In this document: in pieces, positions 27,441 to 36,757 of the stretch | Layout: every line of letters begins with the position of its first letter | Position numbering within the stretch: the first letter of the stretch is position 1 | Assembly (NCBI GenBank): GCA_018816865.1 | Contig: JAHIUW010000007.1 | Location: forward strand, 62,001-126,000 | Length of the DNA stretch: 64,000 nt | Source of the DNA: Pseudomonadota bacterium | Lineage (GTDB): Bacteria > Desulfobacterota > Desulfovibrionia > Desulfovibrionales > Desulfovibrionaceae | Direction: 5' to 3' | Program-made: the position numbers and the translations under genes | Notes under the pieces: model-generated | Told to the model about the DNA's origin: nothing | Databases searched by the model: none | What the model saw: only the letters and a program-made list of their open reading frames with translations

Positions 27441-28247
27441 ATGCCTCCTTCAAAAAACTCCCTTGTTGCTCCGCCCAAATACGGTCGTTTCGCCAAGAAG
27501 CGCTTCGGGCAGCATTTTCTGCACGACACCGGCGTCTGCCGTCGCATCGTGGATGCCTTGGCTATCCAGCCCCAGGACCGTGTCCTGGAGATCGGGCCAG
27601 GTCATGGTGCTTTGTCCATTTACATCAGCGAGGCCGCGCCCAGCATCTATGCCGCCGTGGAATTCGATCTGGACCTGGCTCTGGAGCTGCGCGACAAATG
27701 CCCCGGGGTGCTCCCCCTGGCAGCGGATGCCATGACCTTGCGCTGGGAGCGCCTGGTACCCGAGGGTGGTTGGAAGATCGTGGGCAATCTGCCCTACAAT
27801 GTTGCCTCGCCGCTGATGTGGGACATCTTTTCCCAGGCGCGCGGTTTGTCCCAGGCCGTGTTCATGGTGCAGAAGGAAGTGGGCCAGCGTGTGGCTGCGG
27901 GACCGGGGACAAAGATTTATGGGGGCCTCTCGGTGTGGATCCAGAGTTTTGTGGTGCCGCGGATGCTGTTCACCATCGGACCCGGAGCCTTCACACCCCG
28001 GCCCAAAGTTGACTCTGCCGTGCTCTCATTTATTCCTCGGACCGGGCCCCGCAATTTTGATCCACAGGCCTTGGCCTCCTTGATCAAAAAATGCTTTCAA
28101 AGTCGGCGCAAGCAACTCGGTAAAATACTGAAATCACAGATCAATGATGATGTCGTCCGGGAATTGGAGGGGATGGGGCACACCCTCCGCTCAAGACCGG
28201 AAGAACTGACGCCCATACACTTCCAGGCCTTGTCGTTGCTGGTATAA
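27441..28247 (+). CDS. rsmA: 16S rRNA dimethyladenosine transferase (KsgA)
   Basis: Dimethylates two adjacent adenines in the 3' terminal helix of 16S rRNA late in 30S assembly. The 268-residue protein has RFGQHFLHD at 21-29, the SAM loop LEIGPGHGALS at 49-59 and the catalytic NLPYNVASP motif. Length is normal. It follows otsA by 80 bases and has no strong ribosome site. Confidence 0.95.
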   Translation: MPPSKNSLVAPPKYGRFAKKRFGQHFLHDTGVCRRIVDALAIQPQDRVLEIGPGHGALSIYISEAAPSIYAAVEFDLDLALELRDKCPGVLPLAADAMTLRWERLVPEGGWKIVGNLPYNVASPLMWDIFSQARGLSQAVFMVQKEVGQRVAAGPGTKIYGGLSVWIQSFVVPRMLFTIGPGAFTPRPKVDSAVLSFIPRTGPRNFDPQALASLIKKCFQSRRKQLGKILKSQINDDVVRELEGMGHTLRSRPEELTPIHFQALSLLV

Positions 28248-28568
28248 CTGCATTTTATGGCTTGACAGAAGGGACGGTTCATTGCCAAGGTCTCTTGGTT
28301 ATCGGAGGGGGCAAGACCCGCATGGGGTTAAAAACATGCGGTTATTTTGACAAAACCCCTAGACACGGAATGCTGATTGCTTTAATGCCACAGAAAGGTC
28401 TGCGCGTGTGTGGCACTAGGGCTACCAGCCAAAGACATTAGATTTTGTATAGTGCGACGGCACAAATGGTCGTCGTGTGATTCGCTCAAGAATCCGGGGC
28501 GAATTTGGAAGCAGGTGTGCTAGTTTTTGGGGAGTTAGAGTAATTTTCTATTGAGGAGGAAAGGACTG
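28248..28568 (+). other. 321-base leader region upstream of the HU gene
   Basis: No gene is visible. Several short inverted repeats occur: CCAAG/CTTGG near 28285, CCGCAT/ATGCGG around 28318-28341, CGACG/CGTCG around 28457, and ATTCG/CGAAT around 28480-28505. A TTGACA at 28347-28352 has only a weak -10 after it. The region ends in a very strong ribosome site (GAGGAGGAAAGGA). It may be a long structured 5' untranslated region or hold a small RNA; neither is established. Confidence 0.4.
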
Positions 28569-28841
28569 ATGACTAAGGCTGATCTGGTCGTTAAAATTGC
28601 GGAAAAGGCGAACATCACCAAGGCGAATGCCGAACGTGCCCTGAATGCGTTTCTCGACACCGTCGAGGCTACCCTGGTGAAAGAAGGCAAGCTGACCTTG
28701 ACCGGTTTCGGTACCTTCGTGGTTGAAGAGCGTAAAGCCCGCACCGGCCGCAACCCCCGCACTGGCGAGAAGATCAAAATTCCCGCCACCAAGGTTGTCA
28801 AGTTCCGTCCTGGCAAGCTCCTCAAGGACGCCGTCAAGTAA
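28569..28841 (+). CDS. hup: HU family DNA-binding protein
   Basis: Small nucleoid protein that bends DNA as a dimer. The 90-residue product has the whole HU fold: helical N-terminus (MTKADLVVKIAEKANITKANAERAL in outline), GFGTF at the beta turn, and the DNA-clasping arm RTGRNPRTGEKIKIPATKV. Length is exact for HU. A strong GAGGAGGAAAGGA precedes the ATG. The small membrane protein follows 22 bases later. Confidence 0.95.
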   Translation: MTKADLVVKIAEKANITKANAERALNAFLDTVEATLVKEGKLTLTGFGTFVVEERKARTGRNPRTGEKIKIPATKVVKFRPGKLLKDAVK

Positions 28842-28863
28842 GTCCTCCTAGGAGAATAGTATC

Positions 28864-29049
28864 ATGATTCATGGAGAAACTCTGCATAGCGCGCTGCCCT
28901 GGGATCTCCCCTGGTGGGCTCCGGATCACGTTGTGTTTTTTGGCGTCTTGTATCTGGTTCTGGGTATCCTGGGTCTTGCCGTTGGCTTTGTTGTTGCCAA
29001 GGCTTACATTGAGACCGTTGTCAATCCGGACTCTGGTAACGGACACTAG
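28864..29049 (+). CDS. Small single-pass membrane protein, 61 residues
   Basis: One hydrophobic segment of about 25 residues (from near residue 22 to 46) after a Trp- and Pro-rich N-terminus (ALPWDLPWWAP), with a short polar end. TAGGAG lies before the ATG at a good distance, and a terminator follows the stop closely, so it is a real gene co-transcribed with hup. I do not recognise the family. The pattern is like small cytochrome-oxidase- or transporter-associated subunits, but no partner is visible here. Confidence 0.75.
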   Translation: MIHGETLHSALPWDLPWWAPDHVVFFGVLYLVLGILGLAVGFVVAKAYIETVVNPDSGNGH

Positions 29050-29071
29050 CACCGTACGCTTTGTTTGATTG

Positions 29072-29108
29072 GCCCGATTCGCAGGACTGCGGATCGGGCT
29101 TTTTTTTT
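29072..29108 (+). terminator. Terminator of the hup operon
   Basis: Thirteen-base arms (GCCCGATTCGCAG and CTGCGGATCGGGC, one G-T pair) with a 2-base loop, then eight or more T. Confidence 0.92.
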
Positions 29109-29181
29109 ACTTGCCTCTCCGGTTCGTGTAGAGTAAGAAATGCTGTTCCATATTGAGTGCCTCGTTTTGTGAGGACTCGCC

Positions 29182-29193
29182 AAGGGAGGTGAT
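29182..29193 (+). promoter_or_regulatory. Near-complete Shine-Dalgarno that sets the rpsU start
   Basis: AAGGGAGGTGAT matches almost the whole anti-Shine-Dalgarno tail, 8 bases from GGAGG to the TTG at 29198. It compensates for the weak start codon. Confidence 0.8.
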
Positions 29194-29197
29194 TTTC

Positions 29198-29398
29198 TTG
29201 CCAGGCGTACTACTTGAAGATAATGAGATTTTCGATATCGCCCTGCGTCGTTTCAAGAAGCAGGTTGAAAAGTCCGGTATTTTATCGGAACTGAAGAAGC
29301 GTCAACATTATGAGAAGCCCAGCGTCCAGCGCAAAAAGAAGCGCGCTGCCGCTCGTAAACGGCTCCTTAAGAAGATGCGTAAAGTCTCCATGGTATAG
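29198..29398 (+). CDS. rpsU: 30S ribosomal protein S21
   Basis: Small-subunit protein, first gene of the macromolecular-synthesis block. The 66-residue product begins [21 protein letters not shown] and ends in the typical basic tail ([17 protein letters not shown]). The start is TTG; no ATG or GTG fits the conserved N-terminus, and the near-perfect Shine-Dalgarno confirms it. A terminator-like hairpin separates it from yqeY, as rpsU is often expressed in excess over downstream dnaG and rpoD. Confidence 0.93.
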   Translation: MPGVLLEDNEIFDIALRRFKKQVEKSGILSELKKRQHYEKPSVQRKKKRAAARKRLLKKMRKVSMV

Positions 29399-29453
29399 CG
29401 CCTTTGCGTTTGCCATCGTGGGCCTTTGGCCTGCGTACAAAGCATGATATGTA

Positions 29454-29495
29454 GCGCGGGACGGCCGTTGTCCGTTCCGCGCCGCATTCTTTTTT
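29454..29495 (+). terminator. Terminator between rpsU and yqeY
   Basis: Perfect 11-base arms (GCGCGGGACGG and CCGTTCCGCGC with one G-T pair), 7-base loop, then GCCGCATTCTTTTTT. Read-through would be needed for rpsU transcripts to reach dnaG and rpoD. Confidence 0.75.
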
Positions 29496-29538
29496 ACCTC
29501 CGGCGTTCAGTCGGGACGCGTCTCTGCTGGGAGATACC

Positions 29539-29988
29539 ATGGGAACCCTTCACGACAAGCTTGAGAGTGATTTCCTTACGGCCTACAAGGCCAAGGAAGA
29601 GGTCCGAGTCAGTGTTCTGCGCATGTTGAAGACTGCGATCAAGAATCGGCAGATCGAATTGCGCGCCGAACCTTCTGACGATGAGGTACTTGACTTGATC
29701 TCTCGGCAGTTGAAGCAGCGTAAGGAATCCATCGAGCAGTTCCGTGCGGCCAACCGCGAGGATCTGGCCGTCAAGGAGGAGGTCGAGTTGATCATCCTTC
29801 AGGAGTACATGCCCGAAGCGCTTTCTTCCGAAGCGGTCAAGGCCCTGGTGGATGTGACCATCGCCGAACTGGGAGCCGATGGAATCAAGGATATGGGGCG
29901 CGTGATGGGGGCCATTACTTCCGCCTACAAGGGTCGGGTGGACGGTAAGGAACTTTCTGCACTGGTGCGTTCCAAGCTGGCCGGTTAG
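29539..29988 (+). CDS. yqeY: YqeY/GatB-like domain protein
   Basis: A 149-residue protein of the YqeY family, related to the tail domain of GatB amidotransferase. It is helical and has the pattern LRMLKTAIKNRQIEL, LISRQLKQRKESIEQF and EYMPEALS typical of the family, with a C-terminal KDMGRVMGAI...GRVDGKELS segment. The molecular role is not established; tRNA interaction is supposed. It is commonly found between rpsU and dnaG. Confidence 0.9.
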   Translation: MGTLHDKLESDFLTAYKAKEEVRVSVLRMLKTAIKNRQIELRAEPSDDEVLDLISRQLKQRKESIEQFRAANREDLAVKEEVELIILQEYMPEALSSEAVKALVDVTIAELGADGIKDMGRVMGAITSAYKGRVDGKELSALVRSKLAG

Positions 29989-30003
29989 GCTCGACGGATT
30001 CTG

Positions 30004-32310
30004 ATGCTCTCCAGATCAAAACTGCTTTTGGAATTCCCCAAGGTGCTCGGCATCCTGGCCGGACTGTGCGTGTCCGAACCTGGGGCCGAACGTTGCGCCC
30101 GGATTTCGCCCATTGACGATCCCCAGAGCCTCGAGAATGAGGCCGAATTGACGCGTCAGTTCACGGACTGGAAAACGGAAACCGGCTTCACCATGCCCGC
30201 CTTCCCGTCCCTGTTGGGGTTCCTGAATCACCTGAGCCGTCCGACCGAGGTCTTTGACCTGGATGCCCTGTGGGCCGTTTCCCAGGTCTTGGGCGATGCC
30301 CGCGTGGTGCGCGCCCTGATATTTGATGCCGATCTGGAGCGTTGGCCGGCCTTGGGCGAGCTGGGCGGATTTGCCTGGGCCGAGGCGCTGTGGTCCGCGC
30401 TTAAGCGGTGCATCAATCCCGACGGACTGCTGCGCGACGAGGCCTCTCCCGAGCTGTATTCCGTGCGTACGGAGATCCGGGCTATCCATCAGCGTTGCAC
30501 CAAGCGGGTCAAGTCCTTCGTGGAGCAGCAAGGGATCGCCGCGTATCTGCAAGAGGACTTCATGACCGTGTCTTCGGACCGGTACGTGTTGCCGCTCAAA
30601 TCAAATTTTAAGAACAAGCTGCCTGGAATCATTCATGATTACTCGCAGACAGGTGAAACTTGCTATTTTGAGCCCATGTTCCTGGTGGAGCAGAACAACG
30701 AGCTTCAGAATCTCAAGAAGGAAGAGCGCAGCGCCGAGAAGCAGGTCCAGAAGTATCTGTCGGGCCTGTTGCGTCAGGAAGAAGACGCCCTGCGGGCGGC
30801 CTACGATTTTTTGATCCGGACCGACGTGCTGTCGGCCAAGGCCCGTTTTGCCAAGCGATTTGACGCCCGCTCGGTGGAAATAGCCGATGGCGCTCCCCTG
30901 AACCTGCGCGAGGCGCGCCATCCGTTGCTGGTCCAGAGCAGCGTGAACAGCGTACCGGTTGACCTGACCCTGGGGGCAGCGCAGAAGGCGCTGATCGTCA
31001 GCGGCGGAAATGCAGGCGGCAAGACCGTGTGCCTCAAGACCCTTGGCTTGTCCGCACTGATGGGCCTGTCCGGGCTGCCGGTCTGCGTGGCCGAAGGGTC
31101 GAGCATGCCCCTGTGGCGGAAGGTGTTCGTGCTTCTGGGCGACGAGCAGAGCATCGAGGACTCGCTGTCCACGTTCACCGCGCAGATTAAAAATTTGTCC
31201 GAGGCCTACGAGAGCGTTGACGATTCAACTCTGGTGATTATGGATGAGTTTGGAGCGGGCACCGATCCCAGCCAGGGTGCCGCCTTGGCTCAGGCCGTGG
31301 TGGACGGATTTCTGGAAAAGCGCGCCTGGGTCGCTCTGGCCACTCACTTCCCAGCACTCAAGGCCTATGCCTTGACCCGGGACGAGGTGCGCGCCGCATC
31401 GGTGCTCTTTGATCCGCGTACGCGCAAGCCTTTGTACAAGCTGGCTTACGACCAGGTGGGGGCCAGTCAGGCCTTGGACGTGGCCCGCGAGCATGGCCTG
31501 TCCGAGGATATTCTGGTCCGGGCCGAGAAGTACATGCTGCTGGACGGATCAGACACCTCCAGGATTGTCGAGCGGCTGAATACCTTGGCTGTGGAACGCG
31601 AAGAAGAATTGGCCACGATGCGCAACGAGTTGGAAAAGTTGCGCGACAAACGCGTACGTTACCATGAGCGCTTTGAGCGCGAAAAGACCAAGTTGTTGGA
31701 CGATATCCAGGCCCAGGCCCGAACGATCATCGAGCAATGGCGTCTGGACAAGATCGGGCGCAAGCAGGCCATGAAGGAACTGGGCGATCTGCGCCGACTG
31801 GCTGCCGAGGAGAGCGACGGGGACAAATCCGAAGCCGGATCCCGGGCCAAGACTCTGACCTGGAGCGATCTGTCCGTGGGAATGCCCATGAAGCATGTCG
31901 GCTTGGGCAAGAAGGGCATGATCTCGGAGCTGAACGAGCGCAAGCAGCAGGCCAAGCTGGACATGGGCGGGGTCAGCGTTTGGACGGACATTACGAGCCT
32001 GGCGCCGGATCAGGACAAGGCCGAGACTGTGGCCGCCACCGTGAATGTCCCCATGGGACGCGCGGCGCAATCCATGGTCTTGGATCTGCGCGGGATGAGG
32101 GCCGATGAGGCCGAGGCCGCTTTATACAAATTTCTGGACGGCGCGGTGCTTTCTGGTAGGGAAGAATTGGAGATCGTCCATGGGCGGGGAACCGGCGCAT
32201 TGCGTACGGAAGTTCATAGGATTCTGAAGGATTCTCCGGCTGTGGCCCAGTTTTCCCTGGCGAACGAGGACCGTGGCGGTGACGGCATGACCATTGTTGA
32301 ACTGAAATAG
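30004..32310 (+). CDS. mutS2: MutS2 family ATPase/endonuclease
   Basis: MutS-like ATPase without the mismatch-recognition domains. It is known in other bacteria to suppress recombination or to act on collided ribosomes. The 768-residue protein has Walker A GGNAGGKTVC near 334-343, Walker B VIMDEFGAGTDPSQG, a long coiled region (about residues 510-600) and a C-terminal Smr domain with LDLRGMRADEA and HGRGTGALR. Length and order match the family. It starts 15 bases after yqeY and leads into dnaG. Confidence 0.94.
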   Translation: MLSRSKLLLEFPKVLGILAGLCVSEPGAERCARISPIDDPQSLENEAELTRQFTDWKTETGFTMPAFPSLLGFLNHLSRPTEVFDLDALWAVSQVLGDARVVRALIFDADLERWPALGELGGFAWAEALWSALKRCINPDGLLRDEASPELYSVRTEIRAIHQRCTKRVKSFVEQQGIAAYLQEDFMTVSSDRYVLPLKSNFKNKLPGIIHDYSQTGETCYFEPMFLVEQNNELQNLKKEERSAEKQVQKYLSGLLRQEEDALRAAYDFLIRTDVLSAKARFAKRFDARSVEIADGAPLNLREARHPLLVQSSVNSVPVDLTLGAAQKALIVSGGNAGGKTVCLKTLGLSALMGLSGLPVCVAEGSSMPLWRKVFVLLGDEQSIEDSLSTFTAQIKNLSEAYESVDDSTLVIMDEFGAGTDPSQGAALAQAVVDGFLEKRAWVALATHFPALKAYALTRDEVRAASVLFDPRTRKPLYKLAYDQVGASQALDVAREHGLSEDILVRAEKYMLLDGSDTSRIVERLNTLAVEREEELATMRNELEKLRDKRVRYHERFEREKTKLLDDIQAQARTIIEQWRLDKIGRKQAMKELGDLRRLAAEESDGDKSEAGSRAKTLTWSDLSVGMPMKHVGLGKKGMISELNERKQQAKLDMGGVSVWTDITSLAPDQDKAETVAATVNVPMGRAAQSMVLDLRGMRADEAEAALYKFLDGAVLSGREELEIVHGRGTGALRTEVHRILKDSPAVAQFSLANEDRGGDGMTIVELK

Positions 32311-32324
32311 ACGGACTGAAAAGT

Positions 32325-34058
32325 ATGGGGAAGGTCGATTCAGGCGCCATTGGGGCCATCAAACAGCGCCTGGACATCGTCGAGATGGTGCGTCGCTTCG
32401 TGGACCTGCGGCAGGTCAGCGGACGCTGGACCGGACCGTGCCCGTTTCATCAGGAGACAAAACCGTCTTTTTCAGTGAACCCGGAGCTGGGTTATTATTA
32501 CTGCTTCGGCTGCCGCGCCTCGGGTGACGTCATTGATTTTTACTGTAATATTCATGGCCTGGATTTCCGGGATGGATTGCAGCAACTGGCCGAGGAAGTG
32601 GGTGTCGAACTGGCGACCGCCAGGCCTGACCCCCGCAGCGACGAAAAGAAGCGCAAACGGGTTCGCAGCCTTAAGCTTCATGAGTTGGCTGCCGAATTCT
32701 ATGTAAGGAACCTTGGTGCCCCCAGCGGCAAGATCGCCGGGGATTATCTGGTCCAGCGCAAGCTTTCGGACGAGGTGATCAAGTCGTTTTCCCTGGGCTA
32801 CAGCCCGGATGACTGGCACGGTTTTGAGAAGTTCGCCCAGGCCAAGGGATTCCAGCCTCGTGAGGCTGTCGAGACCGGGCTGCTGGTGCAGAATGAGAAG
32901 GGTAACATCTATGATCGTTTTCGCGGTCGGCTGATGTTCCCTATCCATAATCTTTCGGGCCAGGTCATTGCCTTCGGGGCACGCACCTTGACAGGTGACG
33001 ATCCGAAGTATTTGAATTCGAGCGAATCGCCTCTCTACGTGAAAGGCGATCACCTGTACGGACTGTTTCAGGCGCGGCGCGCCATCGCCCATCAGAAGGA
33101 GGCCTTGCTGACCGAAGGGTACACGGACGTATTGTCCCTGCATCAGTTTGGTTTCAGCAATGCCTGCGGGGTGTTGGGCACCGCGCTGACCGAGAACCAG
33201 GTCCGGCGGCTGGCCGGGTTCTGCTCCATGGTGGCTTTGGTCTTTGATGGTGACGGCGCGGGACGCAAGGCCGCGCTGCGCTCCAGTGAGATGATCCTGG
33301 CCCGGGGCATGAACTGTCGGGTGGTGCTTCTGCCCGACGGCGAGGACGTGGACAGCCTGCTCCATGAACAGGGTGCCGAGGCGTTCAGCGGATTGCTGGA
33401 AGCCGCGCCCGACGGACTTGAGTACTGCCTGCGGGTCGTGAGCGAAAATTCCACCCGCGAGGTCGTGGAGTGGTCAGGCAATTTTCTACGGCAACTGGAC
33501 AATCCGGAATGGCGCTCGCCGCTCATTTCGCGCATTGCACTGCGACTGGGCTTCAAGGAAGTTGATTTCCGCGATAAACTGGTCGCCGGGGTCCGGGAAC
33601 GGTCCCAGACCGTCCTGCCTGCACCCGGGGGCAGCTTGGCCGCCCGTGACCGGGGGCAGAAGCTGGACAGACAGTTGTTGCGTTTTGCGGTGTGCAACCC
33701 ACACCGCGTCGGGGAGTTGGCCGATCTTGGCATAGGTGACCTGCTTGGCAGCGAGTTTGCCATGTGTCTGTGGGAGAAGATGGCCGCCAATCCGGGAAAG
33801 GATGTCATGCACATTCTTGCTCCGCACGAGAAGAGGTACTGGGTCGAATGCCTGGAGACCAGTACGAAAATACCAGAAGATGCGGACCGGGAATTTCATG
33901 AAATATGCGACCATCTCAGACGTGAGCACCTCTCGGACGAGAGAACGGCCACGTTCGAGGCTTTGCGAAAGGCTCAGACCGATGGTGATGCCGCCGAGGT
34001 GCAACGTCTTCTCGGTGTGCAGCAGGAGATCTTAAGGAGGCTCAATGAGCAACGTTAA
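32325..34058 (+). CDS. dnaG: DNA primase
   Basis: Makes RNA primers at the replication fork. The 577-residue protein has the CHC2 zinc site (Cys39, His42, Cys60, Cys63), the RNA-polymerase region with [10 protein letters not shown] and FGARTL, and the TOPRIM motif EGYTDV at 264-269 followed by [16 protein letters not shown] has Thr where Met is more usual. A helicase-binding C-terminus follows. Its stop lies 14 bases inside rpoD, so translation is coupled. Confidence 0.96.
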   Translation: MGKVDSGAIGAIKQRLDIVEMVRRFVDLRQVSGRWTGPCPFHQETKPSFSVNPELGYYYCFGCRASGDVIDFYCNIHGLDFRDGLQQLAEEVGVELATARPDPRSDEKKRKRVRSLKLHELAAEFYVRNLGAPSGKIAGDYLVQRKLSDEVIKSFSLGYSPDDWHGFEKFAQAKGFQPREAVETGLLVQNEKGNIYDRFRGRLMFPIHNLSGQVIAFGARTLTGDDPKYLNSSESPLYVKGDHLYGLFQARRAIAHQKEALLTEGYTDVLSLHQFGFSNACGVLGTALTENQVRRLAGFCSMVALVFDGDGAGRKAALRSSEMILARGMNCRVVLLPDGEDVDSLLHEQGAEAFSGLLEAAPDGLEYCLRVVSENSTREVVEWSGNFLRQLDNPEWRSPLISRIALRLGFKEVDFRDKLVAGVRERSQTVLPAPGGSLAARDRGQKLDRQLLRFAVCNPHRVGELADLGIGDLLGSEFAMCLWEKMAANPGKDVMHILAPHEKRYWVECLETSTKIPEDADREFHEICDHLRREHLSDERTATFEALRKAQTDGDAAEVQRLLGVQQEILRRLNEQR

Positions 34059-35814
34059 GGAAGTCCAACAGATTAAAACACTCATTGCCGAAGGAAAAAA
34101 GAAGGGATTTTTGACCTTTGACGAGGTCAACAAGGCCCTGCCTTCGGACATCAACAAGCCGGAGCAGGTCGAAGAGATTATCGACATCTTCGACCAGTTG
34201 AATATTGCCATCGTGGATACCGAGCAGGACGGCAAGAAGCTCGAATTTGTCAGTGACGATGCAGCAGGTGATGGCGACGGCGAAGAGCTGAAGCTGGCGG
34301 AAACCGATGATTCACCGGATTACGCCTCCCGAAGCACGGACCCCGTGCGCATGTACCTGCGCGAGATGGGTGCTGTGTCGCTCCTGGATCGCGAGGGCGA
34401 GGTGGTCATCGCCAAGAAGATCGAGAACGGTGAGCTGGATGTGCTCTACGCCTTGGTCGAGGTCCCCGTGGCCATCGAGGAACTGGCCCGCGTGGGCAAG
34501 GACCTCAAGGACGGCAACGTCAAGTTGAAAGACGTGGTCAAGACCATTGAAGAGGATGATCCCAGCGAAGACGAGATGAACCAGCGTGAGCGGGTGATCC
34601 ATCTGCTGGAAGAAATCCGCCAGATCTATCGCAAGAAGCAGAAAATCTACGGCAAGCTCGACAACTGCGCCACCTTGGAGCGTCGTGTCTACGGCCAGCA
34701 GAAAGAGATTCTGGTCTTCAAGGAAGAGATCGTCCAGCGCCTGCGCGACATCAAACTGGAAAAGACCCTCATCGATTCGATCATCGAGACGGTGGGCGAC
34801 TATGTGCGTCAGATGCACAACTGCCAGCGCGACCTCTCCGCCTATCTCCTGTCCACGGGCAAAGGCCAGGTCGAGATCAAGGACCTGTTCGACAAGCTGG
34901 ACTCGCGGGCCATGAACCCCAGGGCGGTTGCCGAAGAACTGGGCATGACCGTGGAGGAAATTTTCTCCTTCAAGGAAATGATTTCCGGGAAGATGGAAAT
35001 CCTGGTCCGGCTCCAGGAAAAATGCTGTCACCCCGTGCAGGATCTGGAAGAGGTCCTGTGGCGCATCCGTCGCGCCAACTGGGCCTCCAGCCGCGCCAAG
35101 CAGGAACTGATTCGGGCCAACCTGCGTCTGGTCGTGTCCATTGCCAAGAAATACACCAACCGCGGCTTGCAGTTCCTGGACCTGATCCAGGAAGGCAATA
35201 TCGGCTTGATGAAGGCCGTGGACAAGTTCGAGTACCAGCGCGGTTACAAGTTTTCGACCTACGCCACGTGGTGGATTCGTCAGGCCATTACCCGCGCCAT
35301 CGCGGACCAGGCGCGGACCATCCGTATCCCGGTGCATATGATCGAGACCATCAACAAGCTCATCAGGACCTCGCGCTATCTGGTGCAGGAACTGGGGCGT
35401 GACCCCACGCCGGAAGAGATCGCCGAGCGGATGGACTACCCGCTGGACAAGGTCAAGAAAGTCCTGAAGATCGCCAAGGAGCCCATCTCCCTGGAAACCC
35501 CCATCGGCGACGAGGAAGATTCGAGCCTGGGCGATTTCATCGAGGACAAGAAGGCCACGGCACCTTCCGAGGAAGTGGTCAACACCAAGCTTGGCGAGCA
35601 GATCGCCACGGTCTTGTCCGACCTGACTCCCCGCGAGGAACAGGTCCTGCGTAAGCGCTTCGGCATCGGTGAGAAGAGCGACCACACCCTGGAAGAGGTG
35701 GGCAAGCTGTTCAACGTCACCCGCGAGCGAATCCGCCAGATCGAGGCCAAGGCCCTGCGCAAGCTGCGCCATCCCGTGCGCAGTCAGTTGCTGCGGTCAT
35801 ACTACGAGAACTAA
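34045..35814 (+). CDS. rpoD: Primary sigma factor RpoD (sigma 70)
   Basis: Main promoter-recognition subunit of RNA polymerase. The 589-residue protein has region 1.1 (about residues 1-80), region 1.2 with [14 protein letters not shown], a non-conserved insertion, region 2 with [22 protein letters not shown], region 2.4 [14 protein letters not shown], region 3 and region 4.2 [37 protein letters not shown] lies before the ATG within the end of dnaG. A terminator follows. Confidence 0.97.
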   Translation: MSNVKEVQQIKTLIAEGKKKGFLTFDEVNKALPSDINKPEQVEEIIDIFDQLNIAIVDTEQDGKKLEFVSDDAAGDGDGEELKLAETDDSPDYASRSTDPVRMYLREMGAVSLLDREGEVVIAKKIENGELDVLYALVEVPVAIEELARVGKDLKDGNVKLKDVVKTIEEDDPSEDEMNQRERVIHLLEEIRQIYRKKQKIYGKLDNCATLERRVYGQQKEILVFKEEIVQRLRDIKLEKTLIDSIIETVGDYVRQMHNCQRDLSAYLLSTGKGQVEIKDLFDKLDSRAMNPRAVAEELGMTVEEIFSFKEMISGKMEILVRLQEKCCHPVQDLEEVLWRIRRANWASSRAKQELIRANLRLVVSIAKKYTNRGLQFLDLIQEGNIGLMKAVDKFEYQRGYKFSTYATWWIRQAITRAIADQARTIRIPVHMIETINKLIRTSRYLVQELGRDPTPEEIAERMDYPLDKVKKVLKIAKEPISLETPIGDEEDSSLGDFIEDKKATAPSEEVVNTKLGEQIATVLSDLTPREEQVLRKRFGIGEKSDHTLEEVGKLFNVTRERIRQIEAKALRKLRHPVRSQLLRSYYEN

Positions 35815-35835
35815 CTCTCTTTGCATGCAATGAAT

Positions 35836-35870
35836 AACCCCCGTCCGGACTTCCCGGGCGGGGGTTTTTT
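35836..35870 (+). terminator. Terminator after rpoD
   Basis: AACCCCCGTCCGG and CCGGGCGGGGGTT pair around a 5-base loop, followed by TTTTTT. It ends the rpsU-rpoD block. Confidence 0.92.
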
Positions 35871-35892
35871 GCTGCTGGGGTCCAGGGGAGGG

Positions 35893-36675
35893 TTAGTTGT
35901 ATTTGTCCAGAATCATTTGGATGCTGCCGTCCTGCTGCATGCGCTTGATCTCGGCGTCAAAGAGCTTGATGAAGGGTTTCCAGTCCTGCTGTCTGGTGAA
36001 CATCAGGCGATAGCCCACGGTCTCTACTGCCGGTGAGGCGATGTAAAAATCCTTGGCCGTGTATTCCTTGGAATGGGCCATCAGCCATTGGGCGGTGAAG
36101 TCATCAATGACGGCCCCGTCCACCCGCCCCATGTGCGTCAGGAAGAGCTGTTTCTGGGCGTTGTGGACATCCACGCGCTGGATGAGTCCCTGCAAGAAAG
36201 CCTGTTCCAGGGGAGGGTAGCTGAAGCCGAGGATGGCTGCGATACTCATGTCCTGCATGGCTTGGATCGAGGGGGTCCTGATGGGGGTCCTGGTGCTGGA
36301 GACGATGATGGTGCTGGGTTCGAGGAATGGTTCGGTCCAGTCGTACTGCTCGGGATGTTGAACCCATTCCCTGGCCTTGCCGCGCGCATCCACCTCGCCA
36401 CGTTCCAGGAGTTCCTGGCCGCGTTTCTCGGGATGCAGGGTGATGGTCAGCTCAAAATCGATGCGCTTCAAGGCCTGCTGGAGGATTTCCACGGTGATGC
36501 CGGTGATGCGGTCATCCTCTTCGATCAGGTAGGGTGGATAGCCGTCTTCATTGTAGCTCAGGACCAATCTACCGTCGGCAGGGCCGGCCGGGGCTGGTCC
36601 GGAGTACAAAACAAAAATAACGGCCACGATTACCGCCAGTATTGCCCTCATCGACGCAAGTGGGTAGTGCTTCAT
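35893..36675 (-). CDS. Periplasmic solute-binding protein (amino-acid type, family 3)
   Basis: A 260-residue exported protein: a signal peptide of about 30 residues (ending GPAPAGPA), then an SBP_bac_3-like fold with LVLSYNEDGYPPYLIEEDDRITGITVEI, a class pattern of amino-acid-binding and related sensor proteins. The C-terminal RMQQDGSIQMILDKY is typical of the fold. No permease or ATPase gene is adjacent, so it may not serve a transporter; orphan members occur often in sulfate reducers. AAAGG precedes the ATG. It is convergent with rpoD. Confidence 0.82.
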   Translation of the reverse strand: MKHYPLASMRAILAVIVAVIFVLYSGPAPAGPADGRLVLSYNEDGYPPYLIEEDDRITGITVEILQQALKRIDFELTITLHPEKRGQELLERGEVDARGKAREWVQHPEQYDWTEPFLEPSTIIVSSTRTPIRTPSIQAMQDMSIAAILGFSYPPLEQAFLQGLIQRVDVHNAQKQLFLTHMGRVDGAVIDDFTAQWLMAHSKEYTAKDFYIASPAVETVGYRLMFTRQQDWKPFIKLFDAEIKRMQQDGSIQMILDKYN

Positions 36676-36757
36676 GGTTGCCTTTGCCCGGATGTTTGGG
36701 GCACCAGAAAACTAGCAGACAACGCAAATGTGGGACAACCATTTTTTAAAGGTCGAT

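Noticed and set aside
28480-28540. 4.5S SRP RNA or 6S RNA upstream of hup
   Set aside because: A GGAAGCAGG-like string occurs, but the conserved SRP core and its pairing are absent, and no 6S-like long stem with central bubble is visible.
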